Source: Capnocytophaga bilenii
GTDB lineage: Bacteria > Bacteroidota > Bacteroidia > Flavobacteriales > Flavobacteriaceae
Direction of reading: 5' to 3'
Length of the DNA stretch: 64,000 bases
Assembly (NCBI RefSeq): GCF_017565765.1
Contig: NZ_JAGDYP010000002.1
Location: 186,001-250,000, forward strand
Shown: piece after piece, positions 55,921 to 64,000 of the stretch
Layout of the letters: every line of letters begins with the position of its first letter
Position numbering within the stretch: position 1 is the stretch's first letter
Notes under the pieces: generated by a model
Told to the model about the DNA's origin: nothing
The model's input: the letters and a program-made list of their open reading frames with translations, nothing else
Databases searched by the model: none
Translations under genes and position numbers: made by a program

Positions 55921-56913
55921 ATGGCATTATTTAACTTTCAAAAACCAGATAAAGTTATAATGATTGAATCATCTGATTTCGAGGGGCGATTTGAGTTTCG
56001 CCCTTTGGAACCAGGTTATGGTTTAACCGTTGGTAACGCATTGCGCAGGGTGTTGCTTTCTTCGTTAGAAGGTTTTGCTATTACTTCTGTGAAATTTGAT
56101 AAGGTAGAACACGAGTTTTCTACGATACCAGGTGTAAGGGAGGATGTTACAGAAATCATTCTGAACTTAAAACAGGTGCGTTTCAAACACCAAGTGGAGG
56201 ATATAGAAGAGGAAACGGCTACTATCAATGTTTCTGGTAAAAAGCAATTGACTGCCGGTGATTTTCAAAAGGTACTCTCTAATTTTCAGGTGTTGAACCC
56301 TGAATTACTTATATGCAATATGGAGACTACCGCTTCTTTTACGATAACTATTACCATAGAAAAAGGACGTGGTTATGTATCGGCAGAGGAGAATGTGAAA
56401 CATAACGCACCGATAGGGACTATCGCTACGGATTCGATATTTACACCTATAAAGAATGTTAAGTATTCTATTGAGAATTACCGTGTTGAACAAAAAACTG
56501 ACTACGAAAAATTAGTTTTTGATATTAAAACGGACGGGTCTATACACCCAAAATTAGCCCTTACAGAGGCTGCTAAAATACTGATACATCACTTTATGCT
56601 GTTTTCGGACGAGCGTATTACGCTTGAGGCTGATGAGGTGGCGCAAACGGATGCTTATGATGAGGAATCATTGCATATGCGCCAGCTGCTTAAAACAAAG
56701 CTTGTGGATATGGATTTATCGGTTAGGGCGCTTAACTGCTTAAAGGCGGCTGATGTAGAGACATTAGGAGAATTGGTGTCGTTTAACAAAGCTGACTTGA
56801 TGAAGTTCAGAAACTTTGGTAAGAAATCGCTTATAGAGCTTGATGAGCTTGTGGCGAATAAGGGGCTTGTTTTTGGTATGGATATATCAAAATACAAATT
56901 AGATAAGGATTAA
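55921..56913 (+). CDS. rpoA: RNA polymerase alpha subunit
   Basis: 330 residues. The N-terminal dimerisation domain shows [20 protein letters not shown] followed by RVLLSSLEG; the C-terminal DNA- and activator-contacting domain has [16 protein letters not shown]-like and [13 protein letters not shown] segments. It assembles beta and beta'. 26 bp after rpsD. Confidence 0.98.
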   Translation: MALFNFQKPDKVIMIESSDFEGRFEFRPLEPGYGLTVGNALRRVLLSSLEGFAITSVKFDKVEHEFSTIPGVREDVTEIILNLKQVRFKHQVEDIEEETATINVSGKKQLTAGDFQKVLSNFQVLNPELLICNMETTASFTITITIEKGRGYVSAEENVKHNAPIGTIATDSIFTPIKNVKYSIENYRVEQKTDYEKLVFDIKTDGSIHPKLALTEAAKILIHHFMLFSDERITLEADEVAQTDAYDEESLHMRQLLKTKLVDMDLSVRALNCLKAADVETLGELVSFNKADLMKFRNFGKKSLIELDELVANKGLVFGMDISKYKLDKD

Positions 56914-56944
56914 CTTGCTTTCTGGCATTATTTAATTAGAAACA

Positions 56945-57409
56945 ATGAGACACGGAAATAAAATAAATCATTTAGGAAGAAAAACTGCTCATAGAAATTC
57001 GATGCTTGCTAATATGGCTTCATCTTTGATTGAGCACAAACGTATCAATACGACTTTGGCTAAAGCTAAGGTTCTTAAATTGTTTGTAGAACCTTTGGTA
57101 ACAAAATCTAAAGAAGATACTACGCACAATCGCCGTATTGTATTTAGCAAATTGCGCAACAAATATGCTGTTACTGAGCTTTTCAAGGAAGTAGCTACTA
57201 AAGTGGGCGACCGTCCTGGAGGATATACTCGTATTATTAAATTGGGTAATCGTTTGGGCGATAATGCTGAAATGGCGATGATAGAGTTTGTAGATTATAA
57301 TACTACTTATAATGCTGCAAAAGTAGCTAAAAAACGTACTACTCGCCGTGGTAAGAAGAAAGTTGCTACTGAGCAACAAGCTGCTGCTGAAGCTCCAGCT
57401 GCTGAATAA
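56945..57409 (+). CDS. rplQ: 50S ribosomal protein L17
   Basis: 154 residues. [20 protein letters not shown] is the invariant start. After the core a tail [12 protein letters not shown], low in complexity, extends it, as common in Bacteroidota. It closes the ribosomal block and is followed by a strong terminator. Confidence 0.98.
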   Translation: MRHGNKINHLGRKTAHRNSMLANMASSLIEHKRINTTLAKAKVLKLFVEPLVTKSKEDTTHNRRIVFSKLRNKYAVTELFKEVATKVGDRPGGYTRIIKLGNRLGDNAEMAMIEFVDYNTTYNAAKVAKKRTTRRGKKKVATEQQAAAEAPAAE

Positions 57410-57426
57410 ATGATAAATAAAGAAAT

Positions 57427-57456
57427 AAAAAAGCTGCCCATTAAGGCAGCTTTTTT
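57427..57456. terminator. Bidirectional terminator between rplQ and nupC-like gene
   Basis: AAAAAAGCTGCC, loop CATTAA, GGCAGCTTTTTT: a perfect 12-bp stem with T-runs in both directions, ending convergent units. Confidence 0.93.
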
Positions 57457-57504
57457 GTTGATTAGATATTTATAATTATGAGTATCTAAAATATTTTTTT
57501 ATCT

Positions 57505-58926
57505 TTATCCTATTATCATTCCTGCAATAGTAGCTGACATTAGTGAAGCTAACGAGCCGCCTAAAACGGCTTTTAAACCGAATTCTGATAGGGTTTTGCG
57601 CTGGTTGGGTGCAAGTGCTCCTATACCGCCTATTTGTATGCCTATAGAGGCAAAATTAGCAAATCCGCAGAGCATATAAGTGGCAATGATGACAGACTTG
57701 TTGTACATCAAATGGGGGGCGCTCGCTATATCTTTTAGAATACTTAACTGTGTATAAGCTACAAATTCTGATGAGGCAAGCTTAATACCTAATAGTTGCC
57801 CCATTAGCATCACATCTTCTTTTGCAATGCCTATCAGCCACATTACAGGTGAAAAGATAGTTCCTAATATCATTTCGAGTGAAAGTCCCGAATAAACAGT
57901 GTTTTCAGCAATAATTTGGTTTAGTGAAGGTATATTATCTGTACCCAAACCTCCTATCCAATTGAGTATGTAGTTGAGCATTGCTATAAAAGCTACAAAA
58001 ACTAAGAGCATTGCTCCTACATTGGCTGCTAATTTTAATCCATCGGTGGTACCATTAGCAATAGCATCTAATACATTAGAGCCTACATTTTCCATAGATA
58101 CGTGTGAATCATTAGAAAATTTTTCTGTTTGTGGGTATAGTATCTTAGAGATAACGATTGCGCCTGGGGCTGCCATTACCGAAGCTGCCAATAAATGCCT
58201 TGCAAACATCAATCGCATAATAGGGTCATTACCCCCTAAATACTGTATATACGATGCCATTACGCCTCCCGCTACGGTTGCCATACCTCCTATCATAACC
58301 AATAAAATTTCAGAACGGGTCATTTTAGAAAGATAGGCTTTTATCATTAGGGGTGCTTCGGTTTGTCCTAAGAAGATATTCCCTGTTACCGACAAGCTCT
58401 CTGCACCAGAAATATTCAGTAGCTTAGAAAGGACTAAAGCCATAGCACGTACTACCACTTGTATTATTCCTAAATAAAACAACAATGAGGTAAGTGCCGA
58501 GAAAAACACAATCGTGGGTAGCACTTGAAACACAAATATATACCCCACACTCTCAGTATTTACTAAGTTACCTAATAGAAAATCACTTCCTGCACGGGTG
58601 AAATCCAAGATTAGTACAAAGATACCTCCCACAAAATCAAATATTTGCTGAACAAAGCTTACTTTTAAGATTCCAATGGCGATACCTATTTGCAGTAAGA
58701 GCCCTATGCCTACGGTTCGCCAATTGATAGCACGCCTATTGCTACTGAAGATAAAGGCTATTAATAAGAGACTTACCATTCCAATCACCCCACGTAAGAG
58801 GCTTTCGGCAGTGAGTCCTTCGCATTTTACTACCTGAAAGGTAGTCGTGCTACTTGCCGTATCTTGGGCAAAAACTGCCAAAGAAGTAAAGGCAGTTAAC
58901 AAAGTAAATAGTATTCTTTTTTTCAT
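57505..58926 (-). CDS. Concentrative nucleoside transporter (CNT/NupC family)
   Basis: Inner membrane nucleoside importer of 473 residues coupled to sodium or protons. The first 20 residues form a signal-like segment (MKKRILFTLLTAFTSLAVFA), then repeated membrane helices. SLSVTGNIFLGQTEAPLMIK contains the GQTEAP nucleoside-binding motif, and YMLCGFANFASIGIQIGGIG is the second family motif. It supports purine/pyrimidine salvage and lies 17 bp after the DUF151 gene on the same strand. Confidence 0.93.
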   Translation of the reverse strand: MKKRILFTLLTAFTSLAVFAQDTASSTTTFQVVKCEGLTAESLLRGVIGMVSLLLIAFIFSSNRRAINWRTVGIGLLLQIGIAIGILKVSFVQQIFDFVGGIFVLILDFTRAGSDFLLGNLVNTESVGYIFVFQVLPTIVFFSALTSLLFYLGIIQVVVRAMALVLSKLLNISGAESLSVTGNIFLGQTEAPLMIKAYLSKMTRSEILLVMIGGMATVAGGVMASYIQYLGGNDPIMRLMFARHLLAASVMAAPGAIVISKILYPQTEKFSNDSHVSMENVGSNVLDAIANGTTDGLKLAANVGAMLLVFVAFIAMLNYILNWIGGLGTDNIPSLNQIIAENTVYSGLSLEMILGTIFSPVMWLIGIAKEDVMLMGQLLGIKLASSEFVAYTQLSILKDIASAPHLMYNKSVIIATYMLCGFANFASIGIQIGGIGALAPNQRKTLSEFGLKAVLGGSLASLMSATIAGMIIG

Positions 58927-58943
58927 TCTTTTTTGTTTTTAAC

Positions 58944-59552
58944 TCATTCAAAGGAACCATCCCTACGTATAATTTCATCACGTATCAGGGCAGCTTCGTC
59001 ATAATCTTCCTTCGCTATGCACTCATTTAGTAGGGTTTTCAATTCTTCCAATGAAAAATTACTATAACGGTTATGAGTGTTTTCTTCTTCTATATAATTA
59101 TTAGGTACATCAGTACCTTGTTTTTTTTCTTCGTTAGTAAGTGGAATGTCAATTCCTGCTTTTTCTATAATTTCTCTATAAGTATAAATTGGAGCTTTGA
59201 AGCGTAGCGCTAAGGCGATAGCATCACTAGTACGAGCCTCAATAGTATATTCTTTTTTGCCCTGTACGCACAACATATTCGAGTAGAATATACCTTCTTC
59301 TAAGCGGTAAATCACTACTCGTTTCATCTTGATATTAAAAGTATCGGCGAATATCTTAAATAGGTCGTGAGTGAGTGGGCGAGGGGGGATAATATTCTTC
59401 TCCAGCTCTAATGCTATAGATTGTGCCTCAAAAGCCCCCACTACAATAGGCAGTTTTAGGTCGGATTCTAATTCGTGCATTATCAGCACAAAAGCATCGT
59501 TCTGCGACTGGTTATACGATATTCGTTTGATAAATAAGCGTACTAACTCCAT
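58944..59552 (-). CDS. DUF151 bifunctional-nuclease-like protein with UVR motif
   Basis: 202 residues. The first 140 are the DUF151 fold: MELVRLFIKRISYNQSQNDA, LPIVVGAFEAQSIALELE and ARTSDAIALALRFKAPIY, with the conserved Asp-x-x-x-Leu helix. The last 40, SLEELKTLLNECIAKEDYDE and AALIRDEI, are a UvrB/UvrC-type helical hairpin. Plant and Thermotoga relatives were described as nucleases; the bacterial role is uncertain, perhaps stress or DNA repair. Promoter element 45 bp upstream. Confidence 0.88.
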   Translation of the reverse strand: MELVRLFIKRISYNQSQNDAFVLIMHELESDLKLPIVVGAFEAQSIALELEKNIIPPRPLTHDLFKIFADTFNIKMKRVVIYRLEEGIFYSNMLCVQGKKEYTIEARTSDAIALALRFKAPIYTYREIIEKAGIDIPLTNEEKKQGTDVPNNYIEEENTHNRYSNFSLEELKTLLNECIAKEDYDEAALIRDEIIRRDGSFE

Positions 59553-59596
59553 AACTGTTTGGCTTATAAGATGCTATAATATTTTTTTGAGGGCAG

Positions 59597-59604
59597 CAAA
59601 GGTA
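59597..59604 (-). promoter_or_regulatory. -7 promoter element (TACCTTTG) of the DUF151-nucleoside transporter pair
   Basis: Minus-strand TACCTTTG, 45 bp upstream of the ATG at 59552 and directly after the histidine kinase stop codon. Confidence 0.6.
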
Positions 59605-59620
59605 CAACTTTTTTCCAAAC

Positions 59621-61066
59621 CTACAAAAGTTTTTTTAAAATTATTACAAACTCACTCCCTTTGCCTTCCTCACTACTAAAACTAATTTGCCCGTTGTACG
59701 ACAATACAATGTTTTTTACCATTGCCAGTCCCAGCCCGCTACCACTGCTCTTAGTAGTAAATTTAGGCTCAAATATCTTATCGCGATCCCGCTCGGCAAT
59801 CCCCGTTCCATTATCCCTTATCTTTATTGTAATGTGCTGTTTGTCAGCAGTTAAAAACACCTCTATTTCAGGGCTTGTTACATTTTCGGTAGCCTGCAAC
59901 GCATTCTTTACGAGGTTGGTAATCACACGCCCCAGCTGGTCTTTGTCAAATACCGATATTATTTCATCAGCAGAACAAACAAACCTAATATAAGGACTAT
60001 TGAAAATGTCTAAAGTACGCTTTACAACCGTTACAAAGTCAAGCCGTTCATCATTTTTAGGAGGCATATTAGTAAGTGCCGAAAACGCAGTAGAGATATT
60101 GCTCAGTATATCAATCTGTTGAATGAGCGATTCGCAAAATTCATTGGTATCTTCTATCGTTTGTGCTTCGCGGTTAGCTTTTCGCTGATAACTTTGCACC
60201 GATAGCCGCATCGGCGTAAGCGGGTTCTTAATTTCGTGCGCTACCTGTTTTGCCATATCGCGCCACGCCTGTTCCCGTTCCGATTGTGCCAATAGCGCCT
60301 TGCTATTCTCAATCTCGTCTATCATACCATTATAAGCAATTACCAGCTCACTTATTTCCGTAGGTGCCGATTTTAGTTTTATCTTCTCATTTCCTGATAA
60401 GCGCGTCTTTTGCAGCCTGCTTTCTATCGTTTTGAGCGATTTGGTAATGTATTTAGAAATGATATAAGCCACCCACAACGCCACTACCAACAACGATACA
60501 TATACAATCCCCAATTTGTAAAGCGACCCCTCCAAAGCACGTTCGTTGAAAGTGTCGTTCTCAAAATAAGGAATATTGAGTATAGCAATAGGCTTAAATT
60601 GCAGGTCGGTGATATAGCTATAAGAGGTTTGGTAGCCACGTCCCGCAAATTCGTGTTGTTCTACAATTCGCTTATCAACGGTGGATGACAGTTGCTGAAG
60701 CACATAAGGCGAAATAAAAAAAGCATCTTGGTCAGGTGATAGTGAAGCTTTCGAGCTCTTTAGCAAAAGCCCGTCAAGGTCATAAAGTGCAAAATTCAGG
60801 TTCTGAATATTGGCAATAGTATAAATATCCTCTCTGAATATCAGGGGAATATAATGAGTTTCAACAGGGAAAGTAGTTTGAGAAAATACATACTTGATTT
60901 GCATCTTTATTTGGTTTTCCTTATCTATCAAGCGCTCATCGTGATATTCTAATGCCTGATTGCGGTATTGCTTTATAAGCACAAATGCCAATATAGCAAA
61001 TGATACCACCACCAATAAGGTCATACTCAAAAAAATCTGAAATCGCAGCGAGTTTTTCTTAAACAT
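59621..61066 (-). CDS. Sensor histidine kinase
   Basis: 481 residues. Membrane helices about 11-33 and 186-204 enclose a 150-residue periplasmic sensor domain; HAMP about 205-258. H-box VAHEIKNPLTPMRLSVQSYQ with His277, N-box VITNLVKNALQATEN, G1 IRDNGTGIAERD, F-box and G2 GSGLGLAMVKNIV are complete. It phosphorylates an unseen response regulator; none is adjacent. The H-box and topology resemble NtrY-like kinases. The C terminus stops soon after G2. Part of the leftward run with the SPOR and membrane proteins. Confidence 0.93.
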   Translation of the reverse strand: MFKKNSLRFQIFLSMTLLVVVSFAILAFVLIKQYRNQALEYHDERLIDKENQIKMQIKYVFSQTTFPVETHYIPLIFREDIYTIANIQNLNFALYDLDGLLLKSSKASLSPDQDAFFISPYVLQQLSSTVDKRIVEQHEFAGRGYQTSYSYITDLQFKPIAILNIPYFENDTFNERALEGSLYKLGIVYVSLLVVALWVAYIISKYITKSLKTIESRLQKTRLSGNEKIKLKSAPTEISELVIAYNGMIDEIENSKALLAQSEREQAWRDMAKQVAHEIKNPLTPMRLSVQSYQRKANREAQTIEDTNEFCESLIQQIDILSNISTAFSALTNMPPKNDERLDFVTVVKRTLDIFNSPYIRFVCSADEIISVFDKDQLGRVITNLVKNALQATENVTSPEIEVFLTADKQHITIKIRDNGTGIAERDRDKIFEPKFTTKSSGSGLGLAMVKNIVLSYNGQISFSSEEGKGSEFVIILKKLL

Positions 61067-61084
61067 ACTTCTTACGGAAACCCA

Positions 61085-61453
61085 CTATTGTTTTAGTCCC
61101 ACAACAAAAGCAGCAGGATACGTTTTTTTTATTTCTAATAAATTCTTCTCAGCCTCTAAGCGCGTGCGGAAACTTCCCAAACGCACTTTGTAGTTCGGCG
61201 ACTCAAATACTAAGGATACAGGCTGATTCTTTTGCGAGTTTTTAAGCTCCAAAAGCACACGGTTCGCATCGTTGATGTTCCCATTGTACACCTGCACTTG
61301 GTAAGCACTCTCATTGCGAGCCACTTCTTTTTTCAGTTCCATAAGCTCAGCTATACTTGCTGGCTGGTTGATAGTTACTTGTCCGTAACAAGCCACACTA
61401 CCCACCGTCAGGAAAGCACTAAAGGCAATGAATGTTATAAGGTTTCTTTTCAT
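61085..61453 (-). CDS. Exported SPOR-domain protein
   Basis: A 122-residue protein; the Met at 61453 gives the signal peptide MKRNLITFIAFSAFLTVGSV, whereas the longer frame to 61501 overlaps the upstream gene. The C-terminal YKVRLGSFRTRLEAEKNLLE and the repeat QVQVYNGNINDANRVLLELK fit a SPOR domain that binds denuded glycan at division sites. Probably periplasmic. Confidence 0.75.
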   Translation of the reverse strand: MKRNLITFIAFSAFLTVGSVACYGQVTINQPASIAELMELKKEVARNESAYQVQVYNGNINDANRVLLELKNSQKNQPVSLVFESPNYKVRLGSFRTRLEAEKNLLEIKKTYPAAFVVGLKQ

Positions 61454-61470
61454 AATAAATTGTTTAAGTA

Positions 61471-62154
61471 TTATAGTTTGTTTTTCTGTTTTAGATGCCA
61501 ATAACCCTTGTTTAGCCCGAAGCCTATGGCAAAGAGTGTGATGAAAAATACAAAAGTAGCACCCAGCACTTTCAGGTTTAGCGGTTCGCTTTGGGGCACG
61601 TAGATGATTTGTCCATTGGCAGTACTGATAAGCCCCAGTAGCGTAATGAGCAAGCTAATAAGAAAATGCAGTTCCAGCCTGAGGTCTTTTTCGGGCAACA
61701 AATTCTTTATTCCCAAGGCACCCCCTACAATCACGGCAAAGGCTATCCCGCCTACACCCAAAGCAATTTGCGCAAATGATACCCCCGAAAAGTAAAATAT
61801 CGCCTGAGTGAGTGCATAAAACAAAGCAGGAAACAACAATAAGTTAGGATACCACTGCAATATGTTGTGCCATTTGCTTTCTTTGCCCTTAAAAACACAT
61901 TGCAGTGCTACAAAGCAAAACGCCATACACACCCCCGTTTCTACCGTGAGCAACACCGTGATATTGCTCAGCACATTAGGGTTGTTTAGCAAGCCCTCTA
62001 AAGTTACTTGCGACTGTTCCGAAGCATAATCCGTGCACAACCACACAAATAAGAACGTAATAGCCCCAAAGATAGCAGACTGCCACGTTTTCCAGAAACT
62101 CAGTTTCAAGAGAGTGTTAAGCACTATAAAAGCCGTGAGTAATGATATAATCAT
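61471..62154 (-). CDS. Conserved multi-pass membrane protein
   Basis: 227 residues with about seven hydrophobic segments, such as SAIFGAITFLFVWLCTDYA, LLLFPALFYALTQAIFYFSG and FLISLLITLLGLIST. No enzyme motif. Its ATG overlaps the pyrR stop (4-bp overlap), so the two are translationally coupled. Family not recognised. Confidence 0.7.
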   Translation of the reverse strand: MIISLLTAFIVLNTLLKLSFWKTWQSAIFGAITFLFVWLCTDYASEQSQVTLEGLLNNPNVLSNITVLLTVETGVCMAFCFVALQCVFKGKESKWHNILQWYPNLLLFPALFYALTQAIFYFSGVSFAQIALGVGGIAFAVIVGGALGIKNLLPEKDLRLELHFLISLLITLLGLISTANGQIIYVPQSEPLNLKVLGATFVFFITLFAIGFGLNKGYWHLKQKNKL

Positions 62155-62705
62155 AATGTTTCGTCTTTTTTACGCTCTATATATACCGCATCTTCGCCAG
62201 CGTTTTCTTGCCAATGTACTACCACCCGCTCTTCATTGATAGCATCTACTTGCTTCCCTGTATAGTCGGGTTGTATGGGCAAGTGCCTGCTAAAGCGTCT
62301 GTCAATTAGTACCAATAAAGCCACTTCCGAAGGTCGCCCAAATGATTGTAGTGCCGTGAGGGCAGCCCTGATGCTGCGCCCTGTGTATAGCACATCGTCT
62401 ATAAACACCACACGTTTGTTTTCTACTATAAAATCAATGGCAGTAGAGTTCGCCTCTAACGGACGCGCATTACGCCTAAAATCATCACGGAAAAACGTAA
62501 TATCCAATAACCCAAAAGGAATATTCTTAATACCGTAGTGCGTAGTGAGTAGTGCCAATAGTCGCTTAGCCAAATAAGTACCACGAGGCTGAATCCCGAT
62601 AAATACCGTATTGCAAAAATCATTGTGATTTTCTATCAGCTCGCAAGCCAAGCGGTGTAACATCACCTCTATCTCCTTTTCCGTTAGAATTTGTTTTTTA
62701 TACAT
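62151..62705 (-). CDS. pyrR: PyrR-type uracil phosphoribosyltransferase / regulator
   Basis: 184 residues. Type I phosphoribosyltransferase with PRPP motif VVFIDDVLYTGRSIRAAL and IGIQPRGTYLAKRL near the N terminus, as in PyrR. In Firmicutes it binds pyr mRNA; in Bacteroidota it more likely only forms UMP from uracil, since no pyr genes or anti-terminator are next to it. It follows the TPR protein by 12 bp. Confidence 0.88.
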   Translation of the reverse strand: MYKKQILTEKEIEVMLHRLACELIENHNDFCNTVFIGIQPRGTYLAKRLLALLTTHYGIKNIPFGLLDITFFRDDFRRNARPLEANSTAIDFIVENKRVVFIDDVLYTGRSIRAALTALQSFGRPSEVALLVLIDRRFSRHLPIQPDYTGKQVDAINEERVVVHWQENAGEDAVYIERKKDETL

Positions 62706-62717
62706 AGCTCATTATTG

Positions 62718-64000
62718 TTAGAAACTAAGTGTACTTAAATTCTTTTTAGCATCGGCATTCCCTTCATTTGCTGCCTTTTCAAAATACACTTTAGCATTAG
62801 CTTTATTGCCCAGCATATAGTAGCACGAACCGCGATAGTTGTTCAGTACAGGGTCTACCACTACGCCCAACGCCTCTATTTGGTTAATATCGGCAATTAC
62901 TTTTTGATACTGACCCAAGTTATAGTAACAGAACGCACGCAAGCGGTACGCCTCTATATGCGCAGGTACTTTTTCTAAGAAAGCCGAAAATACTTTAGCA
63001 GCCTCATCAAAACGCTGAGTATTGTAATAATTTACCGCTTCGGCATAAAGTGGCATAAATTGCTCCACCTGCACTCGTGAGGTAAGTTTGTTACGGTTAT
63101 TTACAATATCAGCATTATCAGGAATATATACAAAAGCACTATCAATAGTAGCTTTGGCATCGGCTATCATTCCGTTCTTTTCTTGCAAGTAAGCCAAGGC
63201 ATTCCACGCTTGTGGCTCACTGGTGCGCTTGTAGTACATCGCTGCCTCATCTACATCTATACGGAATTTTTTAAGTGTCTGTTTCCATTTAGGTATTACC
63301 GCAGTACTATCTTTTTCTAAACCTAAATACTGTTTTAGCAAGTGGATAGATTCTTGTTCCTTGCCCATATTGTTCAGCGCAAAAGTTTCTAAGTTTAATG
63401 CCCCAAAGAAATTAGGTTTTATCATACGCGCTTTGTGAGCGTATTTATAAATACTGTCGTTGTTCTTTTCGGGTTCCATAAAGTACGATACTGCCATAAA
63501 GTATTCAGGACGCGCATCGTAAGGGTGATAATTGATAGTTTGTAGCACCTTGCGCGCTTGGTCAAACTTCTGTTCGTCTATCAGGTAGCGTGCCTTTTCC
63601 ACATCCACAGGCTCTGCCACCGCTGTAAGGTTGGGTACATGTGGATAGTTGCGTATTAGGAACTCACCAGTTGATTTGGTAGGGCGCACATTGCTTTGTT
63701 CTTCTTTTATCATACGTTGCATTTTAGAAGAATCGAAGTACATACGTTCTACCACCACATTTATCGCTGCTGTAGCCAAAGCTATTAAGCCTATAAAGCC
63801 TACAGCCATTAGCGGCAACTGTTTAGGAGCACTTTCACTAGCCTCCTCGCGTTTCTTTCGGTAATAAATTACACCCAATCCCACAGCTATCCCTACGAAA
63901 ATACTAAATAAGGCTTGTATTTCAGGGCGGTCTTGCGGAAAGTTAAAGAAAGCATCAAATGAGTAAGCAAAAAGCCCAAAGAGCGGTAAGAAAAACCAAT
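62718..64000 (-). CDS. O-antigen-ligase-like membrane protein with TPR tail (5' end beyond window)
   Basis: The frame is open to the right edge, so the N terminus is missing. The available start reads FGLFAYSFDAFFNFPQDRPE, the last membrane part of Wzy/WaaL-type ligases in Bacteroidota, then an AVGLGVIYYRKKR junction, one more membrane helix (MAVGFIGLIALATAAINVVV) and about eight TPR-like helix pairs, for example PAHIEAYRLRAFCYYNLGQY. It probably joins polysaccharide to lipid or protein outside the inner membrane, the TPRs lying in the periplasm. Ligase role is inference from the small visible part. Confidence 0.7.
   Translation of the reverse strand, partial: WFFLPLFGLFAYSFDAFFNFPQDRPEIQALFSIFVGIAVGLGVIYYRKKREEASESAPKQLPLMAVGFIGLIALATAAINVVVERMYFDSSKMQRMIKEEQSNVRPTKSTGEFLIRNYPHVPNLTAVAEPVDVEKARYLIDEQKFDQARKVLQTINYHPYDARPEYFMAVSYFMEPEKNNDSIYKYAHKARMIKPNFFGALNLETFALNNMGKEQESIHLLKQYLGLEKDSTAVIPKWKQTLKKFRIDVDEAAMYYKRTSEPQAWNALAYLQEKNGMIADAKATIDSAFVYIPDNADIVNNRNKLTSRVQVEQFMPLYAEAVNYYNTQRFDEAAKVFSAFLEKVPAHIEAYRLRAFCYYNLGQYQKVIADINQIEALGVVVDPVLNNYRGSCYYMLGNKANAKVYFEKAANEGNADAKKNLSTLSF

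Noticed and set aside
62151-62705. pyrR mRNA-binding attenuator upstream
   Set aside because: No pyr biosynthesis genes are adjacent and only 12 bp separate it from the preceding gene, leaving no room for the structure.

Overview
The window looks like a chromosome segment of a flavobacterium, most likely Capnocytophaga or a close relative. Reasons: a GldB gliding lipoprotein, lipoproteins with a Cys-Ser-Lys-Asp type start, a degradative-class HMG-CoA reductase, an ATP synthase locus reduced to atpD-atpC, promoters of the Bacteroidota form TAnnTTTG, few Shine-Dalgarno sequences, and the flavobacterial ribosomal gene order. The genus is an inference; the phylum is well supported.

Layout. 1-4.6 kb: the 5' part of dnaG, a single-polypeptide restriction-methylation candidate and a lysozyme-like cell wall protein. 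4.65-7.17 kb: a graveyard of mobile DNA (a decayed conjugation gene traG, two transposase remnants, palindromic repeats, a half-duplicated lipoprotein) lying between a 17-bp inverted repeat pair. 7.2-13.7 kb: a leftward operon-like run of a DUF6934-type gene, a 64-residue partner, a GH2 beta-galactosidase, mutS and rlmB. 13.9-19.8 kb: a TPR-like hypothetical, a BtrH-type protein, an Ig-like lipoprotein, HMG-CoA reductase and a porin. 20.0-22.0 kb: a convergent ketoreductase and ketoacyl synthase pair. 22.0-23.9 kb: atpD-atpC. 24-27 kb: two related surface lipoproteins, one with leucine-rich repeats. 27.3-32 kb: a ClC channel with CBS domains, an M24 aminopeptidase, an antitoxin-like small protein and an outer membrane barrel. 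32.2-35.5 kb: gldB, nnr and a YggS protein. 35.6-39.7 kb: a two-gene McrBC-like defence locus.

40.0-57.4 kb is the long rightward ribosomal block: rpsL-rpsG-fusA-rpsJ, then the S10/spc set rplC to secY-infA, then rpmJ-rpsM-rpsK-rpsD-rpoA-rplQ, closed by a strong bidirectional terminator. Structured leaders lie before rpsL and before rplC, and an inverted repeat and promoter lie before rpmJ. 57.5-64 kb runs leftward: a CNT nucleoside transporter, a DUF151 nuclease-like protein, a sensor histidine kinase, a SPOR protein, a membrane protein, pyrR, and the C-terminal part of an O-antigen-ligase-like TPR protein cut by the right edge.

Themes. (1) Two candidate defence loci, a nuclease-methylase fusion and a coiled-coil AAA plus PD-(D/E)XK pair, flank ordinary housekeeping genes. 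(2) Several proteins that classically bind structural zinc (DnaG primase, S14, S4, L36) have lost the ligands. (3) A dispersed intergenic repeat family occurs at least four times. (4) Two neighbouring lipoproteins share a calcium-loop-like module in different arrangements. No tRNA, rRNA or CRISPR array was seen.
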